A stretch of 32,326 nt of DNA, from the IMG/VR virus record IMGVR_UViG_3300037488_003206, positions 1 through 32,326 of that record; one strand, given 5' to 3'. A program made the position numbers and the translations under genes. Under the pieces are notes generated by a model, which saw nothing but the letters and a program-made list of their open reading frames with translations, did not search any database and was not told the DNA's origin. This document shows, piece by piece, positions 15,626-24,159 of this stretch. This stretch comes from a virus. Within the stretch, counting starts at the first letter, position 1. Every line of letters begins with the position of its first letter.

Positions 15626-17750
15626 TTATACCTCCGCTAAGCACAGCTTTTTTAAAAATAAAATAATCATCCACAAATCCGTTAAATTCTAATGAAAAAG
15701 ATAGCCCTTTAAATTTTATAGTTTCATAAGCATATTCAAAACGTTGCTCTGAAAATAAAGCATCATAAAAATTATGAACATCCAATAATGACCCTTTTTG
15801 CTCTATTAAAATTCTATCATCAATAGGCTCAGTCTCATTATTATTTTCACAAACTTTAACGTTAACTGTTATTGGTTTTAAAGATGTTATAAACAAATCT
15901 ATTTTATCGTTTATCCATAGTTTATCTAAATATAACCAATTATATACTAATCTCCATATTATTTTTTTATAACCTTTATTCACAATATCATAATCAGAAA
16001 ATATTTGATTTTCTATTTTATCAGCATAACAAATTAATGTCCCTTTATTCATACCAAGATAAAGATTTTTGTTTATATGGTTATAAAAAAATGATTTAGC
16101 TTGTGAAAAATTTTCAGTAAAAATAGTCCAAAAACCTTTATTTTTTATTTGATAAATAACACATTCATTTTTTATTTTTATACCCATTAAATTTGAATAT
16201 GGATATAAAAAAGAAGTCATTTCTCGGTAATCATTATCGTTCTCAATAAACCCTAATTGCATCTCAAAAAAGTTACCAACAGGATCAGTGAAATTCTCAA
16301 CAATATCTATTTGCCCATATTTATTCATATGAAATGAATATGCTTTACCATAGTTAGATATCATTGAGAGATTATTAGGCATTTCCTGACACAAATTTCT
16401 TTGCAAAATCCCTATCGGAAATATTTTTTCAAAATAAAATTTACCAAAGTTAATTTCTTGCCCATCAAAATTACTATCAGGATCAGTTCCTGACCATAAT
16501 TGAGTAGTGTGCCTACCTATAAATAATACTTTACCTTGGAAAAACTTTATTACTTCTAAATTTTCAGGATCTTTATTATTTTCAGCTAAATTTATAAATT
16601 TTATACTTGCTGTTTTATCGTCAAACCAATCATCAATAGAACCTTGTTTTGCAGCATAATAAACAGTTTGTGCTAAATTAGGAGATCTAAACTTATCTTT
16701 AAAAGGTCTTCCATCAGCTAACGCCCAAAGTCTATTATGAGCAAGAGCGACATAACTAAAACGAGGTATTGCTTTCTTATAAATTACTGTTCTAGTGTCA
16801 GCTAATGGTGGATTTTGACACGTTATTGCAATAGTTGTGATATTGTCGGCAATATCAGTAAATATGATATTTGTAATTATATTCTCTTGCTCAAAACCTT
16901 CATACGCAAACTTTATCCAAGAATTTAATTTTAAGTTTTCTACATATTCAGCTTTAATATTTGTAAAAACTCGTATTGTTATGATGTTAATATTAATTAG
17001 AATATCACCAGTTGTTGCTACAAACGCATTAGATAAAAGTGGTTGTATTACATTTCCATTGTAAATTAATACTGGGTCAACCCCATTGCAAATTATTAAG
17101 TTATTTTTATAATTTAGTGAACTCACAATAGTATTCGCATCTACATCATCAATAAGCGGATCTATATCACCTTCTTTATAAATACCTGCTCTTTCATACC
17201 AGAGTTCAAAATTATTTGTTACGCCTTGCATATTAAAATCTACAAGTTGCGCATCTACGGTAAATATAATTGAAGTATTTTCAATTACTAAAACGTCAAA
17301 AATATTTAAAGAAAAAGGTAAATCTATTTGTGATACATAAATTTTAACGTCATTGTAAATTCTATCTTTTAAGAATTGTTGTTGATCGTTTGTGATATTG
17401 TTAATATGTAAATAAACATTTGTAAGGTTAGGGTTATTAATATTTGCTAAAATTTCAACATCATTTACAGGATCTAAATACGGTATTTTTTCAAAATATT
17501 TTATATAAAGGATATTTTCAGACGTTCCATCTTGTTTTAAAAAAGAACTTCCGTGGGATATGTCATTAAATAATCTTTCGGGTGTATCGAGTAATTCACT
17601 ACTTAGATATGTACCATATCTTATTTTACCGTCACCAGATGTTCCTAATAGTAAATTTTCAATATATTTAGCATTTGTTAGCTCATTTTCAGAATTAACA
17701 TCTATGCCTCCAATGGGAAATGGCACATTAATTTTTCTATCAGAAGACAT
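15612..17750 (-). CDS. Tail hub / P22 gp10-like protein, 712 aa
   Basis: Probably the beta-propeller-like tail protein that closes the portal channel, as gp10 (packaged-DNA stabilisation protein) does in P22. The N-terminus INVPFPIGGIDVNSENELTNAKYIENLLLG resembles the opening of this family, where a short PF-x-GG stretch precedes naming of residues near the hub. Residues about 325-350 (RFSYVALAHNRLWALADGRP) and 405-425 (VLFIGRHTTQLWSGT), then KYGQIDIVENF, are the kind of blade motifs seen in gp10-like proteins (Asn-Arg-Leu-Trp, then a Thr-Thr-x-x-Trp). It is longer than P22 gp10 (472 aa). It starts one base after the adaptor gene stop; adaptor followed by gp10-like is the P22 order. AGGGGTG precedes the ATG. 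Confidence 0.72.
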   Translation of the reverse strand: MSSDRKINVPFPIGGIDVNSENELTNAKYIENLLLGTSGDGKIRYGTYLSSELLDTPERLFNDISHGSSFLKQDGTSENILYIKYFEKIPYLDPVNDVEILANINNPNLTNVYLHINNITNDQQQFLKDRIYNDVKIYVSQIDLPFSLNIFDVLVIENTSIIFTVDAQLVDFNMQGVTNNFELWYERAGIYKEGDIDPLIDDVDANTIVSSLNYKNNLIICNGVDPVLIYNGNVIQPLLSNAFVATTGDILININIITIRVFTNIKAEYVENLKLNSWIKFAYEGFEQENIITNIIFTDIADNITTIAITCQNPPLADTRTVIYKKAIPRFSYVALAHNRLWALADGRPFKDKFRSPNLAQTVYYAAKQGSIDDWFDDKTASIKFINLAENNKDPENLEVIKFFQGKVLFIGRHTTQLWSGTDPDSNFDGQEINFGKFYFEKIFPIGILQRNLCQEMPNNLSMISNYGKAYSFHMNKYGQIDIVENFTDPVGNFFEMQLGFIENDNDYREMTSFLYPYSNLMGIKIKNECVIYQIKNKGFWTIFTENFSQAKSFFYNHINKNLYLGMNKGTLICYADKIENQIFSDYDIVNKGYKKIIWRLVYNWLYLDKLWINDKIDLFITSLKPITVNVKVCENNNETEPIDDRILIEQKGSLLDVHNFYDALFSEQRFEYAYETIKFKGLSFSLEFNGFVDDYFIFKKAVLSGGINADK

Positions 17751-18365
17751 TTACACCCCTTTAACATAATGCGCCATTAAATTACTTTTTGCCAATAACC
17801 AATTATTTCTTGATTCTGCAATTTTAGTAATAAATCCTTCATGAGTTTGACATAAATAATATACTGCTCCATGAACAAGTCCTGCATGATATTCTTCTGG
17901 GTATATAGGTGTATCAACTTGTGTCAAAACATCAGTAACTATTTCTACTAGTGCCTTTCTTGTTGGACGTACTAATAAAGTAATATATTGTTTTACAATA
18001 TTGTCTAAAGGATCTTCTTTAGATTGTAAACCTGTTTTATCTGCAAATATTTTACCATCCAAAAAATAATAACTCCCATCATTAGAAGAAAGTGTAAAAC
18101 CTTTCTTTTCGTCTAATTCTTTTAATTTTATTTTATTACTATATATCGAGTATATGTAATTATCAGGTATATTTGCAAAATTTTCATTAACATTAAAAAA
18201 AATATCATGCTCATGTCTAAGAAGATTACTGCTCTTAGCACAAGCATAATATTCAATATCGGCTAAATTTAATAAAAACAAATAATCTAATCTATCACTT
18301 TCGGTAGGGATTTTCCTACCGAAAGAGAATTTAGATACTGCCGTTATTAATTCAGATACTTGCAT
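17751..18365 (-). CDS. Head-tail adaptor (P22 gp4-like) candidate
   Basis: A 204-aa mostly helical protein between the capsid genes and the gp10-like gene, the position of the portal adaptor ring in podoviruses. The N-terminus MQVSELITAVSKFSFGR, a DRLDYLFLLNLADIEYY helix, and a C-terminal helical half (LVRPTRKALVEIVTDVL..., HAGLVHGAVYYLC, RNNWLLAKSNLMAHYV) fit the compact helix bundle of adaptor proteins. There is no motif beyond this, and a head-closure role is inferred from order and size. A strong hairpin lies in its 5' coding part (18298-18325). Confidence 0.6.
   Translation of the reverse strand: MQVSELITAVSKFSFGRKIPTESDRLDYLFLLNLADIEYYACAKSSNLLRHEHDIFFNVNENFANIPDNYIYSIYSNKIKLKELDEKKGFTLSSNDGSYYFLDGKIFADKTGLQSKEDPLDNIVKQYITLLVRPTRKALVEIVTDVLTQVDTPIYPEEYHAGLVHGAVYYLCQTHEGFITKIAESRNNWLLAKSNLMAHYVKGV
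18298..18325 (-). repeat. 11-bp perfect hairpin inside adaptor gene
   Basis: CTTTCGGTAGG (18298-18308), 6-base loop, CCTACCGAAAG (18315-18325). The stem has six G-C pairs, unusual in this AT-rich region. In the mRNA it begins about 40 bases after the adaptor start codon, so it could slow translation or be a processing site. It may also be chance. Confidence 0.75.
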
Positions 18366-18367
18366 TA

Positions 18368-18889
18368 CTATATCTTTGTAGCAATAAGTGCTATTGTAAG
18401 CTTTATACCCCTACCTACATAGTTTGCTTCATCTGCATTAGGATATCCGAAATAAATAGTTTTCCTAACAGCATCAAATTTGAAAAAAAACCTATCTGAT
18501 ACTGGAAAAATATCGCCTGTAATAAGATTGAAAGTATTTATAACATCAATCCCATTTACTTTTTGATTTATAGGATCAATTCCTAAATTTAATAAAGGTA
18601 TTTTATATATGTTAGCAGTTCCAGCAGCAGATGCTATACCTGCTAATGGAATGTCATATACCCTATAAGTTACCATTACACTGTCATATGCCGCTATTAC
18701 AGTAGGTATAGCTGCGACATTATCACCTACAGCTATAGGTGTAGCCACCCCTACAGCTGTAAAATCACTTATCGCCCCCTCATAACCACCCCCTACTGCA
18801 ATACCTGTAGCAGCATTTGCATCATTTGTTGCTAACGATAGCGCTAAAGGGATTGCCATCGGTAATTTGTATTTATATATAATATTCAT
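18368..18889 (-). CDS. Putative capsid decoration protein, 173 aa
   Basis: Unrecognised. Ala, Gly, Val and Ile dominate, with predicted beta strands (GIAVGGGYEGAISDF, VIAAYDSVMVTYRVYDIPL, FFFKFDAVRKTIYFGYP), and an opening IIYKYKLPMAIPLALSLATND seen in small head proteins. It directly follows the coat gene (16 bases), where head decoration or head-completion proteins are often coded. The start has TAGGA upstream. ANA near residue 25 imitates a signal peptidase site, but export is not expected for a head protein. Confidence 0.5.
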   Translation of the reverse strand: MNIIYKYKLPMAIPLALSLATNDANAATGIAVGGGYEGAISDFTAVGVATPIAVGDNVAAIPTVIAAYDSVMVTYRVYDIPLAGIASAAGTANIYKIPLLNLGIDPINQKVNGIDVINTFNLITGDIFPVSDRFFFKFDAVRKTIYFGYPNADEANYVGRGIKLTIALIATKI

Positions 18890-18905
18890 ATTTTTTTCCT
18901 ATTAA

Positions 18906-20162
18906 TTAACCTATTTTTGCAACACTTATCATGTAATTAGACACAAGAAGTTTATTAAGATCACCTTTATTATCCCCATCACTTGTTGAAGGGAACATAA
19001 ATGGTCTAATTCCCACATCTTCATGATATGCGATTTCATGTCTTTTTTCATGGTTAGTTTTCTCAACAGTTATTTTATATGAAGCAGAATTTAGCGAATG
19101 CGCTATCGCATTTGCTCCGAATAAAAATGAAATATGAGTTGTTGCATTTAGTGCATATTTATCTAACTCAGGATCCTTAATATAAATAACCCCATTGATA
19201 GTACCTAAATAACTACCACCTCTATATATACTAGGTTGTTTAGCCCTATCCTCAATAACGGCTCTATTTACTTGAGCTTGCCATTCAGGGGTACTTTGTA
19301 GATATTCAGCGGTACCTTCAGATACTAATGCAATCATGTTATCAATCATGTAGCCCATTGTATCTTTTTCACTTCTAATACCTTTAATAGCATTTTCCAT
19401 GTAAACAGTTTTATTGCCCGTACGCATACCTATAGTTGCAATTTGACGCAATTTATTAAAATGCTTTATTGTAGCACCATGTCCATTAGCTACAGTAAAT
19501 GCACCCTGATTAATAGTTGCAGCAATAGTTGCATTGGTAGGGAGTCCACCGGCACCATTATTAAAATCATTACCAAATACAATTCTGTTATGGCTCATAA
19601 CATCTCCTGGTACAGCATTAGCCGCAGCAGAAGTAACAACCATAGTACTAGCCAAAACTCTTCCGATAATATCATCGTAATCATAAATTCTAGGTGCTAT
19701 CGTAAAATCAGTCAAAGAAGTTGTAGTTTTAAAACATGCTCCCATATAGAAAGCTTGCATAGTACGTCTAAATAAATTGTAAGATGCTTGAGCAGTAAGC
19801 ATATTTTGAAGAACAGGTTTAAGATCTTTATTCATAACTAAAGATTCAAACTGTATCTCAGATATACCAGCTGCAAAAGATACAGGTCCGATTTTATTGT
19901 AGTAAGTAGCAAAGCTAGGCTCTTTTCCCGTACCACTAATTTGTCCGTTATATCCGACGGAAACCAAATCCATAAATACTTGATTCATAGCGTAACCTAC
20001 AGTATTACCAGTAGTTACCCCTTTAGTTACAATGACGTTACCAAAGTTTTTTCCCCTAATATCACTGAATTTGTCATAAGTTAAATATTCCGCCATCCAT
20101 TCTTCAGTTGGCGCTTTAGCCAAACTAAACGAGGCGTTACCTAATGCTCTATTTAAAGCCAT
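18906..20162 (-). CDS. Major capsid protein, N4-gp56-like
   Basis: The shell protein, 418 aa, called mainly from position after the scaffold gene and from its pattern. The N-terminal half has long helices (FRRTMQAFYMGACF). The C-terminal part, about 315-418, has a GTINGVIYIKDPELDKY strand pair, a LFGANAIAHSL segment, and DVGIRPFMFP, which recalls the gp56-like coat family (a GxxNGVxI strand, a LLLGAQA-type helix, a D-x-G-x-x-x-G/P-F tail). The family match is from memory and not aligned. A 129-base gap with no gene separates it from the scaffold gene, so it may have extra expression signals. AAAGG precedes the ATG. Confidence 0.75.
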   Translation of the reverse strand: MALNRALGNASFSLAKAPTEEWMAEYLTYDKFSDIRGKNFGNVIVTKGVTTGNTVGYAMNQVFMDLVSVGYNGQISGTGKEPSFATYYNKIGPVSFAAGISEIQFESLVMNKDLKPVLQNMLTAQASYNLFRRTMQAFYMGACFKTTTSLTDFTIAPRIYDYDDIIGRVLASTMVVTSAAANAVPGDVMSHNRIVFGNDFNNGAGGLPTNATIAATINQGAFTVANGHGATIKHFNKLRQIATIGMRTGNKTVYMENAIKGIRSEKDTMGYMIDNMIALVSEGTAEYLQSTPEWQAQVNRAVIEDRAKQPSIYRGGSYLGTINGVIYIKDPELDKYALNATTHISFLFGANAIAHSLNSASYKITVEKTNHEKRHEIAYHEDVGIRPFMFPSTSDGDNKGDLNKLLVSNYMISVAKIG

Positions 20163-20244
20163 AATTACCTTTAAAATTAATGTTAATATTAAAAATTGTT
20201 TAAAATTTTATATTAAAGGAAAACTACAGTTATAAAATAAAAGG

Positions 20245-20261
20245 AAAGCGTTAACGTCTTT
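20245..20261 (-). terminator. Possible weak terminator/attenuator before coat gene
   Basis: In the 129-base gap 20163-20291 (otherwise only an AT-rich leader), AAAGCG-TTAA-CGTCTTT forms a six-pair stem with one bulged base (20257). On the minus strand it is followed by CCTTTTATTTTAT. The stem is short, and T-rich sequence flanks both sides, so direction and function are uncertain. It could reduce read-through and alter the scaffold-to-coat ratio. Confidence 0.3.
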
Positions 20262-20291
20262 TATTTTTATATGTAATATCTTGCATATAAA

Positions 20292-21089
20292 TTATCCAAA
20301 AAGATCACCTACTAAATTTTTCTTAATATATCTATTAGTAGACGAAGTTGATTTATTATAACTTTTTTCTTCCGTGTCATCAAGCTCTAATCGTAATTCC
20401 TTAAGTTCTTTCTCTAGTTTTTCATTCTTAGACTCTAGTTCTTCAACATAAGAAACAGCATCGCCTTTTTCTACTATTTTTTTATAAAATTTATCGTAAG
20501 ACCTAGTACCTTTATCAAGAACATATTTTAGAAGAACTTTAGGATCAGTTTCATTTAGTAGATATTCTTGTATTTCAGCTAATCGTTTGTCGGTAACTAA
20601 TTCTAAGTCTTTAAAAAAAGATTGATATTTAAAGTCTAGATCACTTTCAGTAGACCATTTTTTATAGCCCTCAAATGTGGTTTTTAAATCAGCAAGTACT
20701 TTTGCAATAGGGGTATTTACAACTTCTTCACTTGTAACCGAACCATTATCTAAGGTCTTATCAAAAACTTTAGATAATTCTGCATATTCTTCTTCAAATA
20801 TAGTACCCTCTTCAAGTAATCTTTTAGCTAATTCATCAGTTTTCTTTTTAGCATTTACATACATCTCTCGATGTTCATTACCCCATTTTTCAGAATCTGA
20901 TTTTTGTTTGGTAAGTTTTTCTATTTGCTGTTTATATTTTTCTATTTCAGGATTATCTTCTAAAGTATCTTTATCACCATCAATTTCAGCTTTATCAGAT
21001 TTAGCATTTACATCAACCTCAACTGTATTGGATTCAGCAGTTATTGTGTTATCAATACCAAACATATTTTCAACTAGATCATTTCCCAT
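20292..21089 (-). CDS. Scaffold-like protein, 265 aa
   Basis: Probably the capsid scaffold, which guides coat assembly and leaves before maturation. The protein is very acidic and charged, with coiled-coil helices at about 48-75 (EIEKYKQQIEKLTKQKSDS) and 205-250 (ELESKNEKLEKELKELRLEL). It ends in a basic, hydrophobic C-terminus (STNRYIKKNLVGDLFG), which is where scaffolds usually bind coat. It lies between portal and coat, the normal scaffold position. No protease motif is seen. Composition and place, not sequence similarity, support the call. Confidence 0.72.
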   Translation of the reverse strand: MGNDLVENMFGIDNTITAESNTVEVDVNAKSDKAEIDGDKDTLEDNPEIEKYKQQIEKLTKQKSDSEKWGNEHREMYVNAKKKTDELAKRLLEEGTIFEEEYAELSKVFDKTLDNGSVTSEEVVNTPIAKVLADLKTTFEGYKKWSTESDLDFKYQSFFKDLELVTDKRLAEIQEYLLNETDPKVLLKYVLDKGTRSYDKFYKKIVEKGDAVSYVEELESKNEKLEKELKELRLELDDTEEKSYNKSTSSTNRYIKKNLVGDLFG

Positions 21090-21091
21090 AA

Positions 21092-22933
21092 TTATTTACT
21101 CGATTTAGGTTGTTTTTGATTAGGTTGCTGCGCAGCATTTTGTTGTTCCTGCTGCTGTTGCATCTGCATTTGTTGCTGTTGCATTTCAAGTTGAGCTTCC
21201 ATGGCTATTTTTTGTTCTGCTATTTTTATCCTATGCCATTCACTTGCCCAATTATATGCTGTTTCTTCTGACACTCCTATTTGCTCTAAGAATATTGGTG
21301 AATTAAGATAAAAAGCTGGATTTTGACTATTGCTAATCTGGTTAAATAACATTTTCTCTTCTTCAACAGTAGATGAAAAATTAGGTGAAGCTTCTGGATA
21401 AACTTCAAAATTCAATAATGCTATTTCAGAATCCAACATACTTACTTCATCTTTTCCACCTTTATAGTACCTGACTAATTGTTCAATATCTTTTGTACCT
21501 TTTAATGTATCTAACATTAATTTACCTTCAGATACAATCATGTGGTTATATGCAAGCATTAAAAAATTATGCGAGTTTATAGTATTTAAAGTTAATTGTT
21601 GAACAGCTGCACCACTAGTTTCTCGATTTATCATACCTGAAAACTCATCGTAAAGATTTGTTGCCCTTTGCCAATCACCATCTAAATATTGAAGTAGTGA
21701 TAAATCTTGTTGTGAATTTTTATTATTATCTACTATTTGAGCTTTTTCAGAATTTGTCAAAAAGATGACACCTCTTTTCTTTTGGAGCTGATCTATTATA
21801 TAATCTGAATTTTTATTCGAATCCATTTGATCACCACCAGCTATAAGTAATTTAGAATCCTTATAGTGCATAAACGTAGTAATGTTTAAATTCTTTACAT
21901 CTTGCCTTGGTAACAAATCATCAATAAGACCATACGGCACCCCCATATAATCCCTTTTGTAGACCATAAATAATATCGGTAAATATTTTTGATTCGGAAC
22001 TTGTTCTGGAATTGGACCATGCTCTAATAAGGTGTCTTGGGTATAAACTCCTTTATATATCCTAGTTCCTGTCTTAACTTCTATTTGATTGTTATAAGCG
22101 TTATCTATTGCAAATTGTTCATCAAAAGTTTCAAAAACAACAGTTTCTCGTATGTCAATTTCATTATCAATGGGATTTGTTAAACCTATACATTCAAAAT
22201 ATTTTACATTTTTCTTATAATAAACTTCAACAACTCGTATTGATTTGCCACGTATCCAATTGGCATTTCGAATATCAATATCTAAAAAAGATGAAAAATT
22301 AAAATCATAATCTCCTGAATTACGTTTTGAATCATCAATTAAACTATTAAAATACTCTTTATGTTTTGGGTATTTAACCTTTAACTCTTCTACATTAACA
22401 TAATTAGTGCAAACAATAGTGTTTTGATTATCAAGTCTGGGGCTTAGATCATCAGGGTCTGGATAACATTCTCTTGGATTTTTATATTTATAGATATATT
22501 TACCGTCTTCATGATAAAATTCAGAACAACCTAAACCTCCTACTATAGTATCTTCAATTTTTAATTGTGAATAAAAAGGATGTTCATTATGTGTAAGAAC
22601 ATTCATTGACCAATATTTTAATATATTAGCCTTATCTTTATCATATTCTGAGTTACTAGTCGGCGCGAATCCAACTCTTTTTGTCGCACGTATAATAAGA
22701 CTTAAATATTTATCTATCTCAGGTCTTATTATGTTCATTGTAAATGGTATTGCTCCCATTTCTTCTATCTGTGCGTTTAAAATTGAATTATGCCACTGAT
22801 CTCCTCTTTTATAACGATCATTTCTATTAAACTTTTCTAACCAAGATCTTCGCATATGTGAATCAAACGCATATCCAGCTTTATCTTGTATAGTTTGTAA
22901 GGCTTTTTTCTTACCTAAAGTTACATCTTGCAT
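21092..22933 (-). CDS. Portal protein, P22 gp1-like
   Basis: The dodecameric portal through which DNA enters and leaves the head. At 613 aa it is close to P22-type portals. The N-terminal region has RSWLEKFNRNDRYKRGDQW (about 29-47), then MNIIRPEIDKYLSLIIRATKR, similar to the start of P22-like portals. The IEDTIVGGLGCSEFYHEDG and YKNPRECYPDPDDLSPR segments match the crown/wing pattern of that family. A helical stem-like part follows near 330-480. The last 35 residues are a Gln/Met-rich tail (QLEMQQQQMQMQQQQEQQN), probably disordered or barrel-forming. It sits two bases before the scaffold gene. Confidence 0.82.
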   Translation of the reverse strand: MQDVTLGKKKALQTIQDKAGYAFDSHMRRSWLEKFNRNDRYKRGDQWHNSILNAQIEEMGAIPFTMNIIRPEIDKYLSLIIRATKRVGFAPTSNSEYDKDKANILKYWSMNVLTHNEHPFYSQLKIEDTIVGGLGCSEFYHEDGKYIYKYKNPRECYPDPDDLSPRLDNQNTIVCTNYVNVEELKVKYPKHKEYFNSLIDDSKRNSGDYDFNFSSFLDIDIRNANWIRGKSIRVVEVYYKKNVKYFECIGLTNPIDNEIDIRETVVFETFDEQFAIDNAYNNQIEVKTGTRIYKGVYTQDTLLEHGPIPEQVPNQKYLPILFMVYKRDYMGVPYGLIDDLLPRQDVKNLNITTFMHYKDSKLLIAGGDQMDSNKNSDYIIDQLQKKRGVIFLTNSEKAQIVDNNKNSQQDLSLLQYLDGDWQRATNLYDEFSGMINRETSGAAVQQLTLNTINSHNFLMLAYNHMIVSEGKLMLDTLKGTKDIEQLVRYYKGGKDEVSMLDSEIALLNFEVYPEASPNFSSTVEEEKMLFNQISNSQNPAFYLNSPIFLEQIGVSEETAYNWASEWHRIKIAEQKIAMEAQLEMQQQQMQMQQQQEQQNAAQQPNQKQPKSSK

Positions 22934-22939
22934 TTATCT

Positions 22940-23296
22940 TTAAGTCTCATTTAGTTCGTAAAAATCAACTGTACAATCAAATAGCTCTTTATATCCTTCA
23001 GAAAATATAATCAAACTATCCCCATTATTTAAAAATATCTTATTACCTAAATAAACAATTAAATCTTTTGATTGGTTTTTATCAATCAAAAGATGCCGCA
23101 CTCTAAACGCTTCTTTAAGACTTGAAACCTCTAATGCTTTAATTATTTTTAAATTTAATCTAATTCCAGATACATTATCAGATAGATTGCATATAGATAT
23201 ACTTTCTACCCACGTACCCTTTTCTGCGGTAATCAGTACAGTCTCTATTTCTGAAAGTTTAGAAAATATTAAATTATCGTAGTGTATAAAATTCAT
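22940..23296 (-). CDS. Small beta-rich structural protein, 118 aa
   Basis: Unrecognised. Alternating strands (ETVLITAEKGTWVESISICNLS, GIRLNLKIIK, SKDLIVYLGNKIFLNNGDSLIIFS, FDCTVDFYEL) and the loop LNNGDSL resemble the beta-sandwich decoration or fibre-attachment proteins of other phages, in which a W-V-x-S-I-x-I-x-N strand opens a similar domain. It is probably a virion or assembly part, since its start shares one base with the stop of the 87-aa gene and it is seven bases ahead of portal. Confidence 0.5.
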   Translation of the reverse strand: MNFIHYDNLIFSKLSEIETVLITAEKGTWVESISICNLSDNVSGIRLNLKIIKALEVSSLKEAFRVRHLLIDKNQSKDLIVYLGNKIFLNNGDSLIIFSEGYKELFDCTVDFYELNET

Positions 23297-23559
23297 TACT
23301 TATCTTCAAAAGATGTAGTGATATTCAATTCTTCAGAAAAATCACGTAAAGTAAAATCTACAATTGCTTTTAATTTTTGATATTTATCAAAAATTAAATC
23401 ATATTCTTCCTTGGAATATGATTTATTAGTATATTTTGTTTGATAATAATAAATCATAGAATTAGCTAAAAATTCAGATAAAATCTTAAATTCAGCAAGA
23501 TTTACACCAAATTCTGTATTTACTATTAAAGATTTGAAATTTATTTGATTGTTTTCCAT
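23296..23559 (-). CDS. Small helical protein, 87 aa
   Basis: Unrecognised. It is helical, with a Tyr/Lys-rich middle (IYYYQTKYTNKSYSKEEYDLI) and no membrane segment or signal peptide. Its ribosome site (AGGA, four bases before ATG) falls in the 3' arm of a 16-bp perfect inverted repeat, so translation may depend on opening of that hairpin. The gene shares one base with the next gene in a TAATG. A role in fibre or portal assembly is suggested only by location. Confidence 0.55.
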   Translation of the reverse strand: MENNQINFKSLIVNTEFGVNLAEFKILSEFLANSMIYYYQTKYTNKSYSKEEYDLIFDKYQKLKAIVDFTLRDFSEELNITTSFEDK

Positions 23560-23561
23560 AA

Positions 23562-23605
23562 AATCCTACATTAATTTACACTATTATAGAAATTAATGTA
23601 GGATT
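23562..23605 (-). promoter_or_regulatory. 16-bp intercistronic hairpin covering a ribosome site
   Basis: AATCCTACATTAATTT (23562-23577) and its exact complement AAATTAATGTAGGATT (23590-23605), with a 12-base loop. In minus-strand mRNA the 3' arm ends GTAGGATT, then TT, then the ATG of the 87-aa gene, so the AGGA is paired. There are only four T after the stem, so it is a poor terminator. It may be a translation switch or an RNase III site. Confidence 0.75.
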
Positions 23606-23619
23606 ATGCAAGTAACCTT

Positions 23620-23799
23620 TTAACCTATTAGTTTTTCTAACGAATCTAGTTGTTCTCTAATTGCTTTAATATTACTAGATACTAGTAGTTTACGTTCTGT
23701 AGTGGCTATTGTCTCTTCACCTGAAAAATATAAAACACTATCGCTGTACAAAGCTTGTACATATTTTGGTAAAAGTTTTAAAATTTCTTCTGCACTCAT
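23620..23799 (-). CDS. Small protein, 59 aa
   Basis: Unrecognised. It reads MSAEEILKLLPKYVQALYSD... and ends LDSLEKLIG, with Glu/Lys/Leu-rich helices at both ends and no membrane segment. AAAGAGAG lies 5-10 bases before the ATG. It begins 26 bases after the 93-aa gene and is followed by the 16-bp hairpin. Frame, start signal and fit between neighbours support a real gene. It could be an assembly chaperone for the fibres, as such small proteins often are, but this is guesswork. Confidence 0.6.
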   Translation of the reverse strand: MSAEEILKLLPKYVQALYSDSVLYFSGEETIATTERKLLVSSNIKAIREQLDSLEKLIG

Positions 23800-23825
23800 A
23801 ATTTTCTCTCTTTAATTTATTTAAT

Positions 23826-24107
23826 TTATTTAACAACAGGTGGTACATAACTTGCTAAAAATTCTCTAATTTTAACAATATCATCTTCTAATTCTACTAA
23901 TGTTTTTTCAGAAGCGTCTTTTAATTCTACAAATTTAGAACTATTTATATCAGTATCACTACCAAATATTTGCCAAGCCCAATTTCTTAAATTTTGAGCA
24001 TCTGACATAAACCAAGAAAGATAGGTTACCGCTTCTGGGTTCATTGGTTTTATTATAGGATCTACTAATTGATTAACTTGTACAATATTGTTATTTTTTT
24101 TACTCAT
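23826..24107 (-). CDS. Small protein, 93 aa, unknown function
   Basis: Unrecognised. The N-terminal half is polar, with Asn/Val-rich start (SKKNNNIVQVNQLVDPII). It then has a WFMSDAQNLRNWAWQIFG amphipathic helix with three Trp, a Glu/Asp-rich helix (ELKDASEKTLVELEDDIVKIREFL), and a Pro-Val end. It could be a small virion or chaperone protein. It sits between the Gly-rich fibre and the 59-aa gene in the same operon, with a TAGGTAA start region. Confidence 0.55.
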   Translation of the reverse strand: MSKKNNNIVQVNQLVDPIIKPMNPEAVTYLSWFMSDAQNLRNWAWQIFGSDTDINSSKFVELKDASEKTLVELEDDIVKIREFLASYVPPVVK

Positions 24108-24120
24108 ATATTTACCTATG

Positions 24121-24148
24121 TTATAAAAGATATTATAGTTTTTTATAA
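24121..24148 (-). repeat. 8-bp AT-only inverted repeat
   Basis: TTATAAAA (24121-24128) and TTTTATAA (24141-24148) with a 12-base loop lie between the fibre and the 93-aa gene. Without G-C pairs this is a weak structure and may be chance. Confidence 0.35.
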
Positions 24149-24159
24149 TAATATTGCAA

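Noticed and set aside
18812-18889. Signal-peptide-like N-terminus of the 173-aa protein
   Set aside because: The ANA-A end looks like a signal peptidase site, but the gene lies directly after the coat gene and its product should stay in the cytoplasm for head assembly.
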